The notes: a model not told the origin generated them from the sequence alone. DNA of 38,795 nucleotides from Methanobacterium sp. (GCA_039666455.1 JAVSLW010000023.1:1-38795), one strand, 5' to 3'; positions 1-8,260 are shown, numbered from the stretch's first letter. Translations and numbers: made by a program.

Positions 1-545
1 GTATCTATGAAATTGAAGGTGCAAAAGAGGTGGCTATTGAATTTAAGAGCTTCTCTAAAAATGCAGGGTTTACAGGAACAAGATGTGCCTATACTGTAGT
101 TCCAAAGGAAGTCATGGGTTACGATAAGGATGGAAACCCATATTCTTTAAACTCGTTGTGGAACAGGAGACAGACCACTAAATTCAACGGAGTCTCATAC
201 CCTGTTCAGGCAGCAGCTAAAGCAGTGTATTCAAAAGAAGGGCAAAAAGAAATTAAAGAATATATTGAATACTACATGAAAAATGCAAGCTTAATAAGGG
301 AAAGTCTGTCTAAATTGGGATTAAATGTTTACGGTGGAATTAATGCACCTTATATATGGGTTAAAACACCAGACAACATGGATTCATGGGAATTCTTTGA
401 CCTTCTTTTAAACGAGGCACAGGTAGTTGGAACACCAGGTGCAGGTTTTGGGCCAGGTGGTGAGGGTTATTTTAGAATAACTGCATTTAACACTCTTAAA
501 AACACTGAGGAAGCCATGGAGAGGATATCAAAATTATCCTTTTAA
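1..545 (+). CDS. dapL: LL-diaminopimelate aminotransferase, C-terminal part (5' end outside window)
   Basis: PLP-dependent class I/II aminotransferase that makes LL-diaminopimelate from tetrahydrodipicolinate in one step of lysine biosynthesis (family knowledge). The reading frame is open from base 3 (first residues IYEIEGAKEVAIEF), so the gene enters from the left and only about the last 180 residues are seen. The PLP-lysine motif SFSKNAGFTGTR is at the start of the visible part. The C-terminal GFGPGGEGYFRITAF segment, with the arginine that binds the substrate carboxylate, is intact. The GTG at 30 is an internal valine, not a start. It stops 104 nt before purA; that gap has no clear terminator. 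Confidence 0.93.
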   Translation, partial: IYEIEGAKEVAIEFKSFSKNAGFTGTRCAYTVVPKEVMGYDKDGNPYSLNSLWNRRQTTKFNGVSYPVQAAAKAVYSKEGQKEIKEYIEYYMKNASLIRESLSKLGLNVYGGINAPYIWVKTPDNMDSWEFFDLLLNEAQVVGTPGAGFGPGGEGYFRITAFNTLKNTEEAMERISKLSF

Positions 546-649
546 TCTGCTATTTTTTAAGGTTATAAAGTTACTGGGTGGCCGTAGAGAAAGGTTTTTA
601 TTAAGAGCTTCCAAAGATAAGAGAGGCAAAGAAATTTGGAGAACACAAT

Positions 650-1672
650 ATGACATGCAGTATATTAGTTGGTGGCAGCTTTGGAGATGAGGGTAAAGGA
701 AAATGTATTACTTATCTTTGTTACAATGATAAACCTGATATAATAGCAAGGGCAGGCGTAGGGCCAAATGCAGGCCATTCTGTAGAATTTAAAGGAGATA
801 AATACGGATTAAGATTAACTCCGTCTGGATTTTTCCATAAAGATGCAAGACTGCTAATTGGGGCAGGAGTACTTGTAGATCCACAGGTTTTTATACATGA
901 ACTTGATTATTTGAACAAATATGATGTAAAGGGAAGGACATTTGCTGATTACAGATGTGCAATCATAGAAGAGAAACATAAAGAACAGGACAGGGCTTCA
1001 GACTATCTATCCAAGAAAATAGGAAGTACAGGTACGGGGTGCGGACCTGCAAATGCAGATAGGGTAAACAGGATAGCTAAACTTGCAGGAGACGTGGATG
1101 AATTGAAAGATTACATCACTGATGTTCCTAAGGAAGTTAATGAAGCACTTGATGATGAGAAAGATGTTTTTATTGAAGGATCACAGGGTTTTGGCCTGTC
1201 ACTGTACTATGGCACATATCCATATGTAACAAGCAAAGATACAACTGCAAGCACTGCAGCAGCAGATGTGGGTGTTGGTCCAACCCGTATAGATGAAGTA
1301 ATTGTGGTATTTAAGTCATACATCACCCGTGTGGGTGCTGGACCGTTTAAAACTGAAATATCACAGGAAGAAGCTGAAAAAATGGGTCTTGAAGAGTATG
1401 GGGTTGTAACCGGCAGAAGAAGGAGAGTAGGGACATTTGATATGGATCTTGCAAAAGAGGCCTGCATGATAAATGGAGCTACACAAATTGCATTAACATG
1501 TGTTGACAGAATTTTCAAGGAATATGAAAGGGTTAAGGATTATTCAAAGCTTTCTGGAGAAGTTAAAAGATTCATTGAAGAAATTGAAGAGGGGACTGGA
1601 GTTCCAGTAACTATAATCTCTACAGGTCCAGATCTGGAAGATACAATTGACCTGAGGGATGAACTTCTTTAA
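650..1672 (+). CDS. purA: Adenylosuccinate synthetase, archaeal short form
   Basis: Catalyses the GTP-dependent joining of IMP and aspartate to adenylosuccinate, the first step from IMP to AMP. The N-terminal GTP-binding loop GGSFGDEGKGK (residues ~8-18), the VGPNAGH segment, the IMP-binding GSTGTGCGPA stretch and the RRRRVGTFD motif are all present. At 340 residues it is shorter than the ~430-residue bacterial enzyme, as usual for methanogen PurA. The ATG at 650 follows a GGAG Shine-Dalgarno sequence at 636-639. Its last codons belong to a 28-nt segment that recurs exactly at 2517-2544, so the gene's tail has been copied downstream. Confidence 0.95.
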   Translation: MTCSILVGGSFGDEGKGKCITYLCYNDKPDIIARAGVGPNAGHSVEFKGDKYGLRLTPSGFFHKDARLLIGAGVLVDPQVFIHELDYLNKYDVKGRTFADYRCAIIEEKHKEQDRASDYLSKKIGSTGTGCGPANADRVNRIAKLAGDVDELKDYITDVPKEVNEALDDEKDVFIEGSQGFGLSLYYGTYPYVTSKDTTASTAAADVGVGPTRIDEVIVVFKSYITRVGAGPFKTEISQEEAEKMGLEEYGVVTGRRRRVGTFDMDLAKEACMINGATQIALTCVDRIFKEYERVKDYSKLSGEVKRFIEEIEEGTGVPVTIISTGPDLEDTIDLRDELL

Positions 1673-1686
1673 ATTCCCTGAAAACT
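1659..1686 (+). repeat. Direct repeat, copy 1 (purA tail)
   Basis: This 28-nt segment covers the last codons and stop of purA plus 14 nt after it. It recurs without mismatch at 2517-2544. Similarity continues weakly through the T-rich run that follows. The two copies bracket the HicB/HicA pair. Confidence 0.9.
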
Positions 1687-1803
1687 ATTTTTTTTATCTG
1701 AGTTAAATCTTTGAAGCATCAAACAGGTCACAATCAATCCAAAAATACCTGCAGCTAATATATTTTCATTTTGTTACTGTTCAAGTTGATTTTGACTGAT
1801 TAA

Positions 1804-1874
1804 AAATTCCCATATCTTTAAAAATGCATGTATATTCACCGCTGCATGTATATATGAAGATGGTAAAAATAGAA
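1804..1874 (+). repeat. Imperfect repeat, copy 1 (~71 bp)
   Basis: It matches 2570-2639 over about 70 bp with scattered substitutions. Read on the minus strand, both copies encode a peptide of the form C-[SN]-G-E-[YF]-T-C-I-[FL]-K-D-[MI]-G-I-F, in which every difference is conservative. The rest of the 1673-2024 interval shows only short peptides on the plus strand (for example one from an ATG at 1912) that I do not recognise. Confidence 0.75.
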
Positions 1875-2024
1875 GAAGCTCTAAAATCTATGAATCCAGA
1901 AACCGTATAAATGAGTAAAAACCAGAAAAACGCTGGGATACCCTGGAATTTATTCTGGGAGAGAAAAACTGGCTTTTTGGATGATAAGAAATTATTTATA
2001 TGCGAACTAACATAAGATTTGACC

Positions 2025-2237
2025 ATGAAATATACAATAATCCTTGAAAAAGAGGAGGAAGGCGGGTATTCTGCTCAATGCCTCGAATTGCCAGCTGCCA
2101 TTAGTCAGGGTGAATCAAAGGAAGAAGCCATTGAAAATATAAAAAAAGCGATTGAAGCTGTGTTAGAGGTGCTTAACCAGGAAGTAGAGAGATTAGGCAA
2201 AGTAGCCGAAATTTCTAAGGTGGAATTAAGAGTCTAA
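2025..2237 (+). CDS. hicB: HicB-family antitoxin
   Basis: A 70-residue protein of the HicB/UPF0150 type: a beta-strand start (MKYTIILEKEEEGGYSAQC), the LPAAISQGESKEEAIENIKKAIE segment typical of the family, and a short C-terminal tail without an added DNA-binding domain. HicB proteins neutralise the HicA mRNA interferase. The ATG at 2025 is preferred over the TTG two codons earlier because the family starts at MKYT. A HicA reading frame follows immediately and overlaps the stop codon, so the pair is in HicB-HicA order. The cassette sits between duplicated flanking sequences, which suggests it was acquired or moved. Confidence 0.85.
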   Translation: MKYTIILEKEEEGGYSAQCLELPAAISQGESKEEAIENIKKAIEAVLEVLNQEVERLGKVAEISKVELRV

Positions 2238-2448
2238 GAAACTGCAGGCAGTTTCTGGGAAAAGTACTATCAAAGCACTCGTAAAATTAGGCTTTGCAGT
2301 TAGGCTGGGAAAGGGAGATCATGTAGTGTTACAGAAGAATCACAGAGTATTTTCCATTCCACTGCATAAAACACTCAAGAAAGGAACTTTGAGGAAAATT
2401 CTAAAACAGGCAGGAATATCTGTAGAAGAATTTAATGAGGCGTTATAA
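2236..2448 (+). pseudogene. hicA: HicA-family mRNA interferase, start codon lost
   Basis: Translation from base 2239 gives KLQAVSGKSTIKALVKLGF, then a GDHVVL segment holding the family's active-site histidine, then PLHKTLKKGTLRKILKQAG and ISVEEF, a complete HicA of ~69 residues. No ATG, GTG or TTG lies in frame before the core; the frame is closed by TAA at 2227-2229. The junction reads TCTAAGAAACTG. Restoring one T would give TAATGAAACTG, the usual overlapped stop/start in which HicB ends at TAA and HicA begins at ATG. I infer a one-base deletion that silences the toxin or makes its translation depend on read-through or a non-standard start. A sequencing indel is the alternative. Confidence 0.75.
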
Positions 2449-2516
2449 AATAGGGCAGATATATACTGTTTACATACATATTACCGAGAGTGTAACATGA
2501 GGGGATCTAAGGGGAA

Positions 2517-2544
2517 ATGAACTTCTTTAAATTCCCTGAAAACT
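2517..2544 (+). repeat. Direct repeat, copy 2 of purA tail
   Basis: Exact 28-nt copy of 1659-1686. Here it is outside any gene and follows the HicA reading frame by about 70 nt. Confidence 0.9.
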
Positions 2545-2569
2545 CTTTTTTTATTTTAAAGCTTTTTAA

Positions 2570-2639
2570 ATATTCCAATATCTTTTAAAATGCAGGTAAA
2601 TTCACCATTGCATATATATGAAATGTAGTAAAAATAGAA
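2570..2639 (+). repeat. Imperfect repeat, copy 2 (~70 bp)
   Basis: Second copy of 1804-1874. The distance from the purA-tail copy is 53 nt here but 145 nt in the first set, so about 90 nt was lost or gained after duplication. Confidence 0.75.
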
Positions 2640-2700
2640 TTTGAAACTTTTTTTGCAAAAATAATAAAAAAATATGAAAATGAATGTGGAAATAGAAAAG

Positions 2701-2722
2701 TATATAAGTATATTCTTATATA
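2701..2722 (+). promoter_or_regulatory. TATA box within a perfect inverted repeat (candidate operator) of the ArsR-type gene
   Basis: TATATAAG at 2701-2708 and its exact reverse complement CTTATATA at 2715-2722 are separated by 6 nt. The left arm is a good archaeal TATA box, placed so that transcription would start at or next to the ATG at 2731, giving a leaderless mRNA. A repressor on the palindrome would cover the TATA box and start site. Autoregulation is inferred. Confidence 0.6.
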
Positions 2723-2730
2723 ATAATAAC

Positions 2731-3075
2731 ATGTTGAGGATAAATTCTGAACAGTGCTGTGATTTATCTCTTGAACTGGAAGAATTATTCAAAGCACTTG
2801 GAAACATCAACCGGCTGTTATTAATATATAAAATGACATCGGGAGAAGTGGAAAAAGTCAGCGTAACTCAAATGGCTAATATGATGGGTTTAACACAACC
2901 GGCAGCATCACAACATCTAAAAATACTGAAAACTGCCAGAATCCTCACTGCAGAAAAAAGAGGTAACCACATCTACTACACATTTAACAAGAGTGCAATG
3001 ATAAATCACAAAGAAAAAATTGATTTTTTATTCGGCTGCGTACTATCCAAGTGCAGCAGCTCCAAAAAAAGATAA
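2731..3075 (+). CDS. ArsR/SmtB-type winged-helix regulator
   Basis: A 114-residue winged-helix protein. ELEELFKALGNINRLLLIYKM is the first helical part, VSVTQMANMMGLTQPAASQHLKILKTARIL the recognition helix-turn-helix, and AEKRGNHIYYTF the wing. Cysteines lie at the N terminus (EQCCDL) and the C terminus (FGCVLSKCSS) and could bind a metal or sense thiol redox state; the classic ELCVCDL motif is absent. I start it at ATG 2731 rather than ATG 2674, because the earlier start would place the TATA box and palindrome inside the gene. It lies 132 nt upstream of lon on the same strand; control of lon is possible but not shown. Confidence 0.8.
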   Translation: MLRINSEQCCDLSLELEELFKALGNINRLLLIYKMTSGEVEKVSVTQMANMMGLTQPAASQHLKILKTARILTAEKRGNHIYYTFNKSAMINHKEKIDFLFGCVLSKCSSSKKR

Positions 3076-3121
3076 TAAGATTCATAAATTAAAAAAAGAG
3101 GATTAAAAAAGGTAAAAGCCG

Positions 3122-3204
3122 CCATGGGGCAAAAAAGTCTTCAAAAAAATGCGATTTTGACGTATTTTATAAAAAGGCTGCAAACCATCTGCCCATGGAG
3201 TGAT
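3122..3204 (+). promoter_or_regulatory. lon leader with a stem that overlaps the Shine-Dalgarno sequence
   Basis: CCATGGGGCA at 3122-3131 can pair with TGCCCATGG at 3190-3198 (seven continuous pairs, then a one-base bulge and two more). The Shine-Dalgarno GGAGTGAT occupies 3197-3204, so its first two bases are inside the stem. This could act as a translation control for lon; it is an inference from pairing only. The ATG at 3124 in frame with lon is judged not to be the start because its product would begin with ~28 residues unlike LonA. Confidence 0.4.
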
Positions 3205-3207
3205 ACC

Positions 3208-5586
3208 ATGAAAGAAATGAATGCTAATGAAAAATTATCAGTATTATTTATACCAGACACAATCCTGTTACATGAAACCAACATAAACTTGAAAGTTGAT
3301 AAAAAGATAGGTAGAAGATTATACAACCGTGCTGCAAGAGACAATTTTTATGGAATCGTAGCTGGTGTTCGCGAAGTAAATGAAGATGGCCTATATATAG
3401 ACGATGATTTTTACAATGTAGGAACATTGATAAAAGTCAACAAAGCCAAAGAGATGAGGGATTTCTATCATATTAATGTAGACATCCTGGAAAGAGTAGA
3501 AATAGAAAAATTCATTCCGGATGGTCGAGATTACAGGGCAAAATACCATTTAATTCCAGATATTGTAGACATTGATGAAGAAAATCAGAAAGAAATCCTG
3601 AAACAGATAAGATTCCTAATTTCAGAGATAAGTGAAAACTTTAAAGGTTCAAAAACTTACGTAGAGCATGTAAACAAATTAAATGACCTCACAAAAGTCA
3701 TAGGTTACATATTCCCTCACATAATGCTTTCGTTGCAGGAAAAACAGGCATTTTTAGAAATCCGTTCATTAAAAGAAAAGAGTTTGAAGTTCCTTGATAT
3801 ACTGATAGATCAGAAGGAATCATTGAAGTTCCAGATGGAAATAGCTGCCAAATTAAATGAGGACATGAATAAAAAACACAGAGAAAACATGCTCAAAGAG
3901 CAGCTTCGGGCCATACAGGAAGAACTGAATGATGTGGAAGGTGGCAGCACTAAAAAAGATTATAGACAATTAATTGAAGAAGCTTGCATGCCTGAAAACA
4001 TTAAAGAAGTTGCCTTAGAAGAAGTAAGTAAACTGGAAAGACAGGGACCTCATAGCTCAGAAGAAAATGTTATTAGAAACTACCTCGACCTTTTAGTGAG
4101 CTTGCCCTGGGGTAAAAGTGAAACAAAAGACATAGATATAGAATCTGCAAGAAAATTACTGGACGAAGAGCACTACGGGCTGGATAAAGTTAAGGATAGA
4201 ATTATCCAGCACCTTACAGTTATGAAACTCAAGCAAAACAAGCAGGGATCAATATTACTGCTTGTTGGACCTCCAGGAACAGGTAAAACAAGTTTAGGAA
4301 GGAGCATAGCTGAAGCACTGGAGCGAAAATACGTTAGAATAAGCCTCGGTGGAGTTAAAGATGAGTCAGAAATCAGAGGACACAGAAGAACCTATTTAGG
4401 TGCTTTACCGGGAAGGATTATACAGGGAATGAAACGTGCAGGAGAGAAAAACCCGGTATTTATACTGGATGAGGTTGATAAGCTGATGGCCTCATACAGC
4501 GGCGACCCAGCAAGTGCACTCTTAGAAGTTTTAGACCCTGAACAGAACAACAGCTTCTCAGATCACTACTTAGAAGTTCCTTACGACCTCTCTGATGTAT
4601 TCTTCATTGCAACAGCAAACAACATAAGAGGTATTCCTGGACCGCTACGAGATCGTATGGAAATCATAGAAATAGGAAGCTATACAGGCAATGAAAAGTT
4701 CTATATAGCCAAAAAACACCTGATAGGCCTTGTACTTGAAGATCATGGATTAAACAAGAGTCAGCTTCAAATAGATGATGAAGCACTTAAAACCATCATC
4801 GAAAAATACACACGAGAAGCAGGTGTAAGGGGACTTAAACGACAGTTGTCTGCTGTTGCCAGAGTTGCATCAGAAAAGATTGTCCTTGGAAAGGTTGAAC
4901 TACCCTATGTGGTAAAAGAAGACATGCTCTATGATATACTGGGCCATGAAATAGCTCAGGTTCATCAGGCAGGTAAAAATAACCCGCCCGGAGTTGTAAC
5001 TGGTTTAGCATGGACACCTGTTGGTGGTGACATACTGTTTATTGAAGGTGCATTCATGCCCGGAACCGGTAAATTAACCCTTACTGGCCAATTAGGAGAT
5101 GTGATGAAGGAATCTGCAAAGATTTCTCAAAGTCTCATCCGTTCAAGACTGGCATTCAACTTAAAAACAATTGAATTTGACAAGAAGGATTTACATATAC
5201 ACGTTCCATCAGGGGCAATTCCAAAAGACGGGCCATCTGCAGGTGTAGCTCTTCTAACAACCATTGCATCACTTGTAACAGGCCAGGAAGTGGATCCAAA
5301 GCTTGCCATGACTGGTGAAATATCCCTTAGGGGCGCTGTTTTACCGGTTGGCGGTATAAAAGAGAAGGTTCTTGCAGCTCACCGCGCAGGAATAAAACGT
5401 GTTATCTTACCAGAAGGCAATAAAAAGGACATTGACGACATCCCCGAAGATGTTCAAAGAGATTTAGAGTTCATCCTGGTTGAAACAGTGGAAGATGTCT
5501 TAAAAGAAACCATTGGAATAGAACTACCGGGACCAGTGATGTTTGAAGTGCCAGTTGGCCCTGTAAGGGGTGGGGCTGGAGCTTAA
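3208..5586 (+). CDS. lon: ATP-dependent protease La, bacterial LonA type
   Basis: A 792-residue soluble LonA: an N-terminal substrate-binding domain (~1-190), a helical linker with KHRENMLKEQLRAIQEEL, the AAA+ domain with Walker A GPPGTGKT (~354-361) and Walker B VFILDEVDKL, and the C-terminal protease domain with Ser677 in PKDGPSAG and Lys720 in GGIKEK, 43 residues apart as in E. coli Lon. It degrades damaged and regulatory proteins. No membrane insertion is present, unlike the LonB usual in archaea, which suggests transfer from bacteria. The ATG at 3208 has a strong Shine-Dalgarno sequence, 3197-3204. The gene is alone; the VOC gene beyond it is convergent. Confidence 0.95.
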   Translation: MKEMNANEKLSVLFIPDTILLHETNINLKVDKKIGRRLYNRAARDNFYGIVAGVREVNEDGLYIDDDFYNVGTLIKVNKAKEMRDFYHINVDILERVEIEKFIPDGRDYRAKYHLIPDIVDIDEENQKEILKQIRFLISEISENFKGSKTYVEHVNKLNDLTKVIGYIFPHIMLSLQEKQAFLEIRSLKEKSLKFLDILIDQKESLKFQMEIAAKLNEDMNKKHRENMLKEQLRAIQEELNDVEGGSTKKDYRQLIEEACMPENIKEVALEEVSKLERQGPHSSEENVIRNYLDLLVSLPWGKSETKDIDIESARKLLDEEHYGLDKVKDRIIQHLTVMKLKQNKQGSILLLVGPPGTGKTSLGRSIAEALERKYVRISLGGVKDESEIRGHRRTYLGALPGRIIQGMKRAGEKNPVFILDEVDKLMASYSGDPASALLEVLDPEQNNSFSDHYLEVPYDLSDVFFIATANNIRGIPGPLRDRMEIIEIGSYTGNEKFYIAKKHLIGLVLEDHGLNKSQLQIDDEALKTIIEKYTREAGVRGLKRQLSAVARVASEKIVLGKVELPYVVKEDMLYDILGHEIAQVHQAGKNNPPGVVTGLAWTPVGGDILFIEGAFMPGTGKLTLTGQLGDVMKESAKISQSLIRSRLAFNLKTIEFDKKDLHIHVPSGAIPKDGPSAGVALLTTIASLVTGQEVDPKLAMTGEISLRGAVLPVGGIKEKVLAAHRAGIKRVILPEGNKKDIDDIPEDVQRDLEFILVETVEDVLKETIGIELPGPVMFEVPVGPVRGGAGA

Positions 5587-5696
5587 TCCACCTCACCTAA
5601 TCATTTCTCATGTATGTTTTGATGGTAAGAAATCTGAATATCTTAATTGTTAAAAAGAGAAGATTTTTAAATTCTTTGTTAAAACATGGTTAATAA

Positions 5697-6089
5697 CTAT
5701 TTCTTTTGCATTTCACGAGCCTGAGCCTTCCATTCTTCGGTGGGCTCCAACATTCCAGAAATATTTCCCTCAGTGTCTTGAAAGAGGGCCCAATCACCAA
5801 TGCCAGGAATTTGTGTTTTTTCCATCAGCATTTTCCCACCTTCAGACTCGATTTTTTCTTTGAATTCATCAAAGGAATCCACTTCGATGGAGTTCCTCAC
5901 CATGTCGTTTCCTTCTTCTTTAGGCATTATGGCGCCGTTAATCCCGGGTTCTTCATCCGGGCCAGTGGTAATCAGCCAGTATTCGCCGCCTTCCCACTTC
6001 TCGATTTCCCATCCAAAAACCTTTTCATAAAACTTTACAGCTCTCTCTGGATCATCTGCCGGTATCTCAAAATGCACTATTCTTGGCAT
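5697..6089 (-). CDS. VOC-superfamily (glyoxalase/bleomycin-resistance fold) protein
   Basis: A 130-residue protein with the paired beta-alpha-beta-beta-beta modules of the VOC fold: MPRIVHFEIPADDPERAVKF starts module one, and a second module runs from VRNSIEVDSFDEFKEKI to the DTEGNISGMLEP end. Candidate metal ligands are His6 and the Glu near the C terminus. It resembles the stand-alone VOC proteins often labelled glyoxalase-like, whose substrates are unknown. A GGAG Shine-Dalgarno sequence lies ~8-12 nt before the start on the minus strand. It is convergent with lon; no operon partner is seen. Confidence 0.85.
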   Translation of the reverse strand: MPRIVHFEIPADDPERAVKFYEKVFGWEIEKWEGGEYWLITTGPDEEPGINGAIMPKEEGNDMVRNSIEVDSFDEFKEKIESEGGKMLMEKTQIPGIGDWALFQDTEGNISGMLEPTEEWKAQAREMQKK

Positions 6090-6653
6090 ATTCTAACAAC
6101 TCCGTTTTATTCTGTAAAGTATTAATATGTTCGTAATAGTTCTTTAAACTTTGGAGAATTTTATGAAAAACTCAAAAATTAAATCTTACAAAAAAAATCA
6201 AATAAAAAAAAGTAAATAGGAATTCTCTTTATCAGTCTTCCATAATTCTTCAAGTTCTATCTATTTGAAAATATAATGTTGAAGTATATAATCGATCCTC
6301 TTGATCGTTAAACGGCAGTTTAACGAAGTTGATTGGTATGATTTTTGAGACCCAAATATTGAAACCCCCTCCTTCATGAATTTAAGTCATGGAAATAACA
6401 TTGGGTCTTTAATTACATATTCATTTGGAGGGATATATATCCTTATTTTTAATTTTTGCTCCTTTTTTTAATCAAATTTCGTCTGAAAAATCTACTTAGC
6501 CGTAGTTTATAACTTTAAATACAATCAAGATCATAAAAATTATATCAAAAGGGAGCCATATTTTGCTTAAAAGGAGTTCAGTTAAATATTAAAATTTCTA
6601 ATCCTGCAGACTTATGAACAAAGAAATAAGGTAATAGATAAATGGTGGCAATT
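6090..6653. other. 564-nt gene-free interval with promoters and one stem-loop
   Basis: A divergent promoter region between the VOC gene and the histidine kinase; it is very AT-rich. An exact inverted repeat, CGTTAAAC-GGCA-GTTTAACG, occupies 6306-6325. A TATA-like run is near 6508-6522. A good Shine-Dalgarno (GGAG, 6573-6576) is followed not by ATG but by an ATA-initiated 27-codon frame (6586-6669) that runs into the kinase start; I do not count it as a gene. Nothing else recognisable. Confidence 0.5.
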
Positions 6654-8165
6654 ATGTCAAAAAAAATAATGATCGTTGAAGACGAGTCAATTACAGCACA
6701 GGATATTAAAAAATCGTTGATAAGCCTTGGATTTGAAGTAGTTTCCATTGAAGATGAGGGAAAAAATGCCATTAAAAAAGCTGAAGAACTTAAACCTGAT
6801 TTAGTTTTAATGGACGTTGTACTTAAAGGCGAAATAGATGGTATTGAGGCTGCAAGTAAGATACATGAACAATTTAATATTCCTGTGGTATATTTAACTG
6901 CTTATTCTAATGATAGAGTATTTGAAAGAGCCAAATTAACTGATCCTTACGGATTTCTTGTTAAACCCGTTGATTTTTATGGGTTAAAATGCACCCTGGA
7001 AAACGCTATTTATAGATATGAATTAGAAAAGGAATCTAAAAAGAATGAAAAGAATTTAAAAGTTTTTTTAGATGGTCTTCCGGATTCAGGTATTTTAATA
7101 GAACCTGATGGGAAAATAATTATTGCAAATGAATTATTTTTAAAAAAGTATGGTAAATATCATGATGAAATCATAGGCAAGAACATAAAGGATTTTTTAC
7201 CTGAGTTAATAGCAGAGAAATGCCTTAAAATATACAAAAAAGTTATAGAAACCCGAAAATCTGTTACTATTGAAACAGAACACTCTGGAATATATACAAA
7301 ACATTTTATTAATCCTGTTTTTGATAAGGAAAGTAAGGTGTCCAGATTAGCAATTATCATTTATGACATCACAAAAGAGAAAAATGCTGAAATCCAGCTA
7401 AAAGAAGCCTATGAAAACTTAGAAGTCAAAGTTCAAGAAAGAACAATAGAACTGGACATGGTTATTGAAGAGTTAAAGCGCTCTAACGAAGAATTACAAC
7501 AATTTGCTTATGTGGCTTCCCATGACCTTCAAGAGCCACTTAGAACTATTGCAAGCTTTACTCAGCTTCTTGAAAGGCGTTATAAAGGTAAATTAGATGA
7601 GGATGCTGATGAGTTCATGGATTATATTGTAGATGCAGCAAAAAGAATGCAACAGTTAATCCAGGACTTACTTGAATATTCAAGAGTTGCAAAAAAAGGA
7701 GAAAAATTCCAGCCTGTAGATATCAAAGAAGTTTTAGACAGCGCCTTATTTAATCTTAAAACCCTCCTTACTAAAAGTAATGTTGAAATAACTCACGACA
7801 AACTTCCAACTGTAACAGCCTATAAAACTCAGTTAATTCAATTACTTCAAAACCTCATAGGAAATGCTATTAAGTTTAAAAAGACAAATGAACCTCTAAA
7901 AATCCATATTTCTGCCAAAAAAGATGAAAAGAAGAATGAATTTGTTTTTTCTGTGCAAGATAATGGTATTGGTATCGAAAAAGAGTACTTTGACCGGATT
8001 TTTACCATATTCCAGAGGCTGCACACACGTGAAGAATATACTGGTACTGGAATTGGGCTTTCAACTGCTAAAAAAATTATTGAGTGCCATGGAGGCCGTA
8101 TATGGGTTGAATCAGAACCGGGGGTTGGTTCTATATTTTACTTCACGATACCTATTTCTAAATAG
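6654..8165 (+). CDS. Response-regulator receiver / PAS / histidine kinase hybrid
   Basis: A 503-residue soluble signalling protein without membrane segments. The receiver domain covers ~1-120 with acidic residues E9-D10, phospho-acceptor D54 (VLMDVVL) and the switch Thr and Lys (YLTAYS, LVKPVD). A PAS domain follows (~130-240), then a coiled coil (~245-280), the HisKA domain with His290 in VASHDLQEP, and the HATPase domain with the N box near N400 (NLIGNAIKF), DNGIGI and GTGIGL. It would receive phosphate at D54 and signal through its own kinase. The ATG at 6654 is chosen over ATG 6642 because GGTGG lies 5-10 nt before it. Input signal and output partner are unknown; no regulator gene is adjacent. 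Confidence 0.9.
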   Translation: MSKKIMIVEDESITAQDIKKSLISLGFEVVSIEDEGKNAIKKAEELKPDLVLMDVVLKGEIDGIEAASKIHEQFNIPVVYLTAYSNDRVFERAKLTDPYGFLVKPVDFYGLKCTLENAIYRYELEKESKKNEKNLKVFLDGLPDSGILIEPDGKIIIANELFLKKYGKYHDEIIGKNIKDFLPELIAEKCLKIYKKVIETRKSVTIETEHSGIYTKHFINPVFDKESKVSRLAIIIYDITKEKNAEIQLKEAYENLEVKVQERTIELDMVIEELKRSNEELQQFAYVASHDLQEPLRTIASFTQLLERRYKGKLDEDADEFMDYIVDAAKRMQQLIQDLLEYSRVAKKGEKFQPVDIKEVLDSALFNLKTLLTKSNVEITHDKLPTVTAYKTQLIQLLQNLIGNAIKFKKTNEPLKIHISAKKDEKKNEFVFSVQDNGIGIEKEYFDRIFTIFQRLHTREEYTGTGIGLSTAKKIIECHGGRIWVESEPGVGSIFYFTIPISK

Positions 8166-8260
8166 ATGATTACGGGTTCAAAGCATAAAGACCATTAAGC
8201 ATTAGAAAATTTTTCGAAATTTCAGATTTAAAGATAAATTTTAAGATATCCTGTTAATAA

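Noticed and set aside
1781..2026. 81-codon minus-strand open frame
   Set aside because: It overlaps the hicB start region and has no ribosome site. Only its last ~17 residues resemble the frame at 2556-2810, because of the DNA repeat.
2556..2810. 84-codon minus-strand open frame
   Set aside because: Its N-terminal part is the antisense of the ArsR-type gene, and the middle is low-complexity Phe/Tyr from A/T runs.
3124..3207. Longer lon start at ATG 3124
   Set aside because: The extra residues do not resemble LonA, and the ATG at 3208 has a far better ribosome site.
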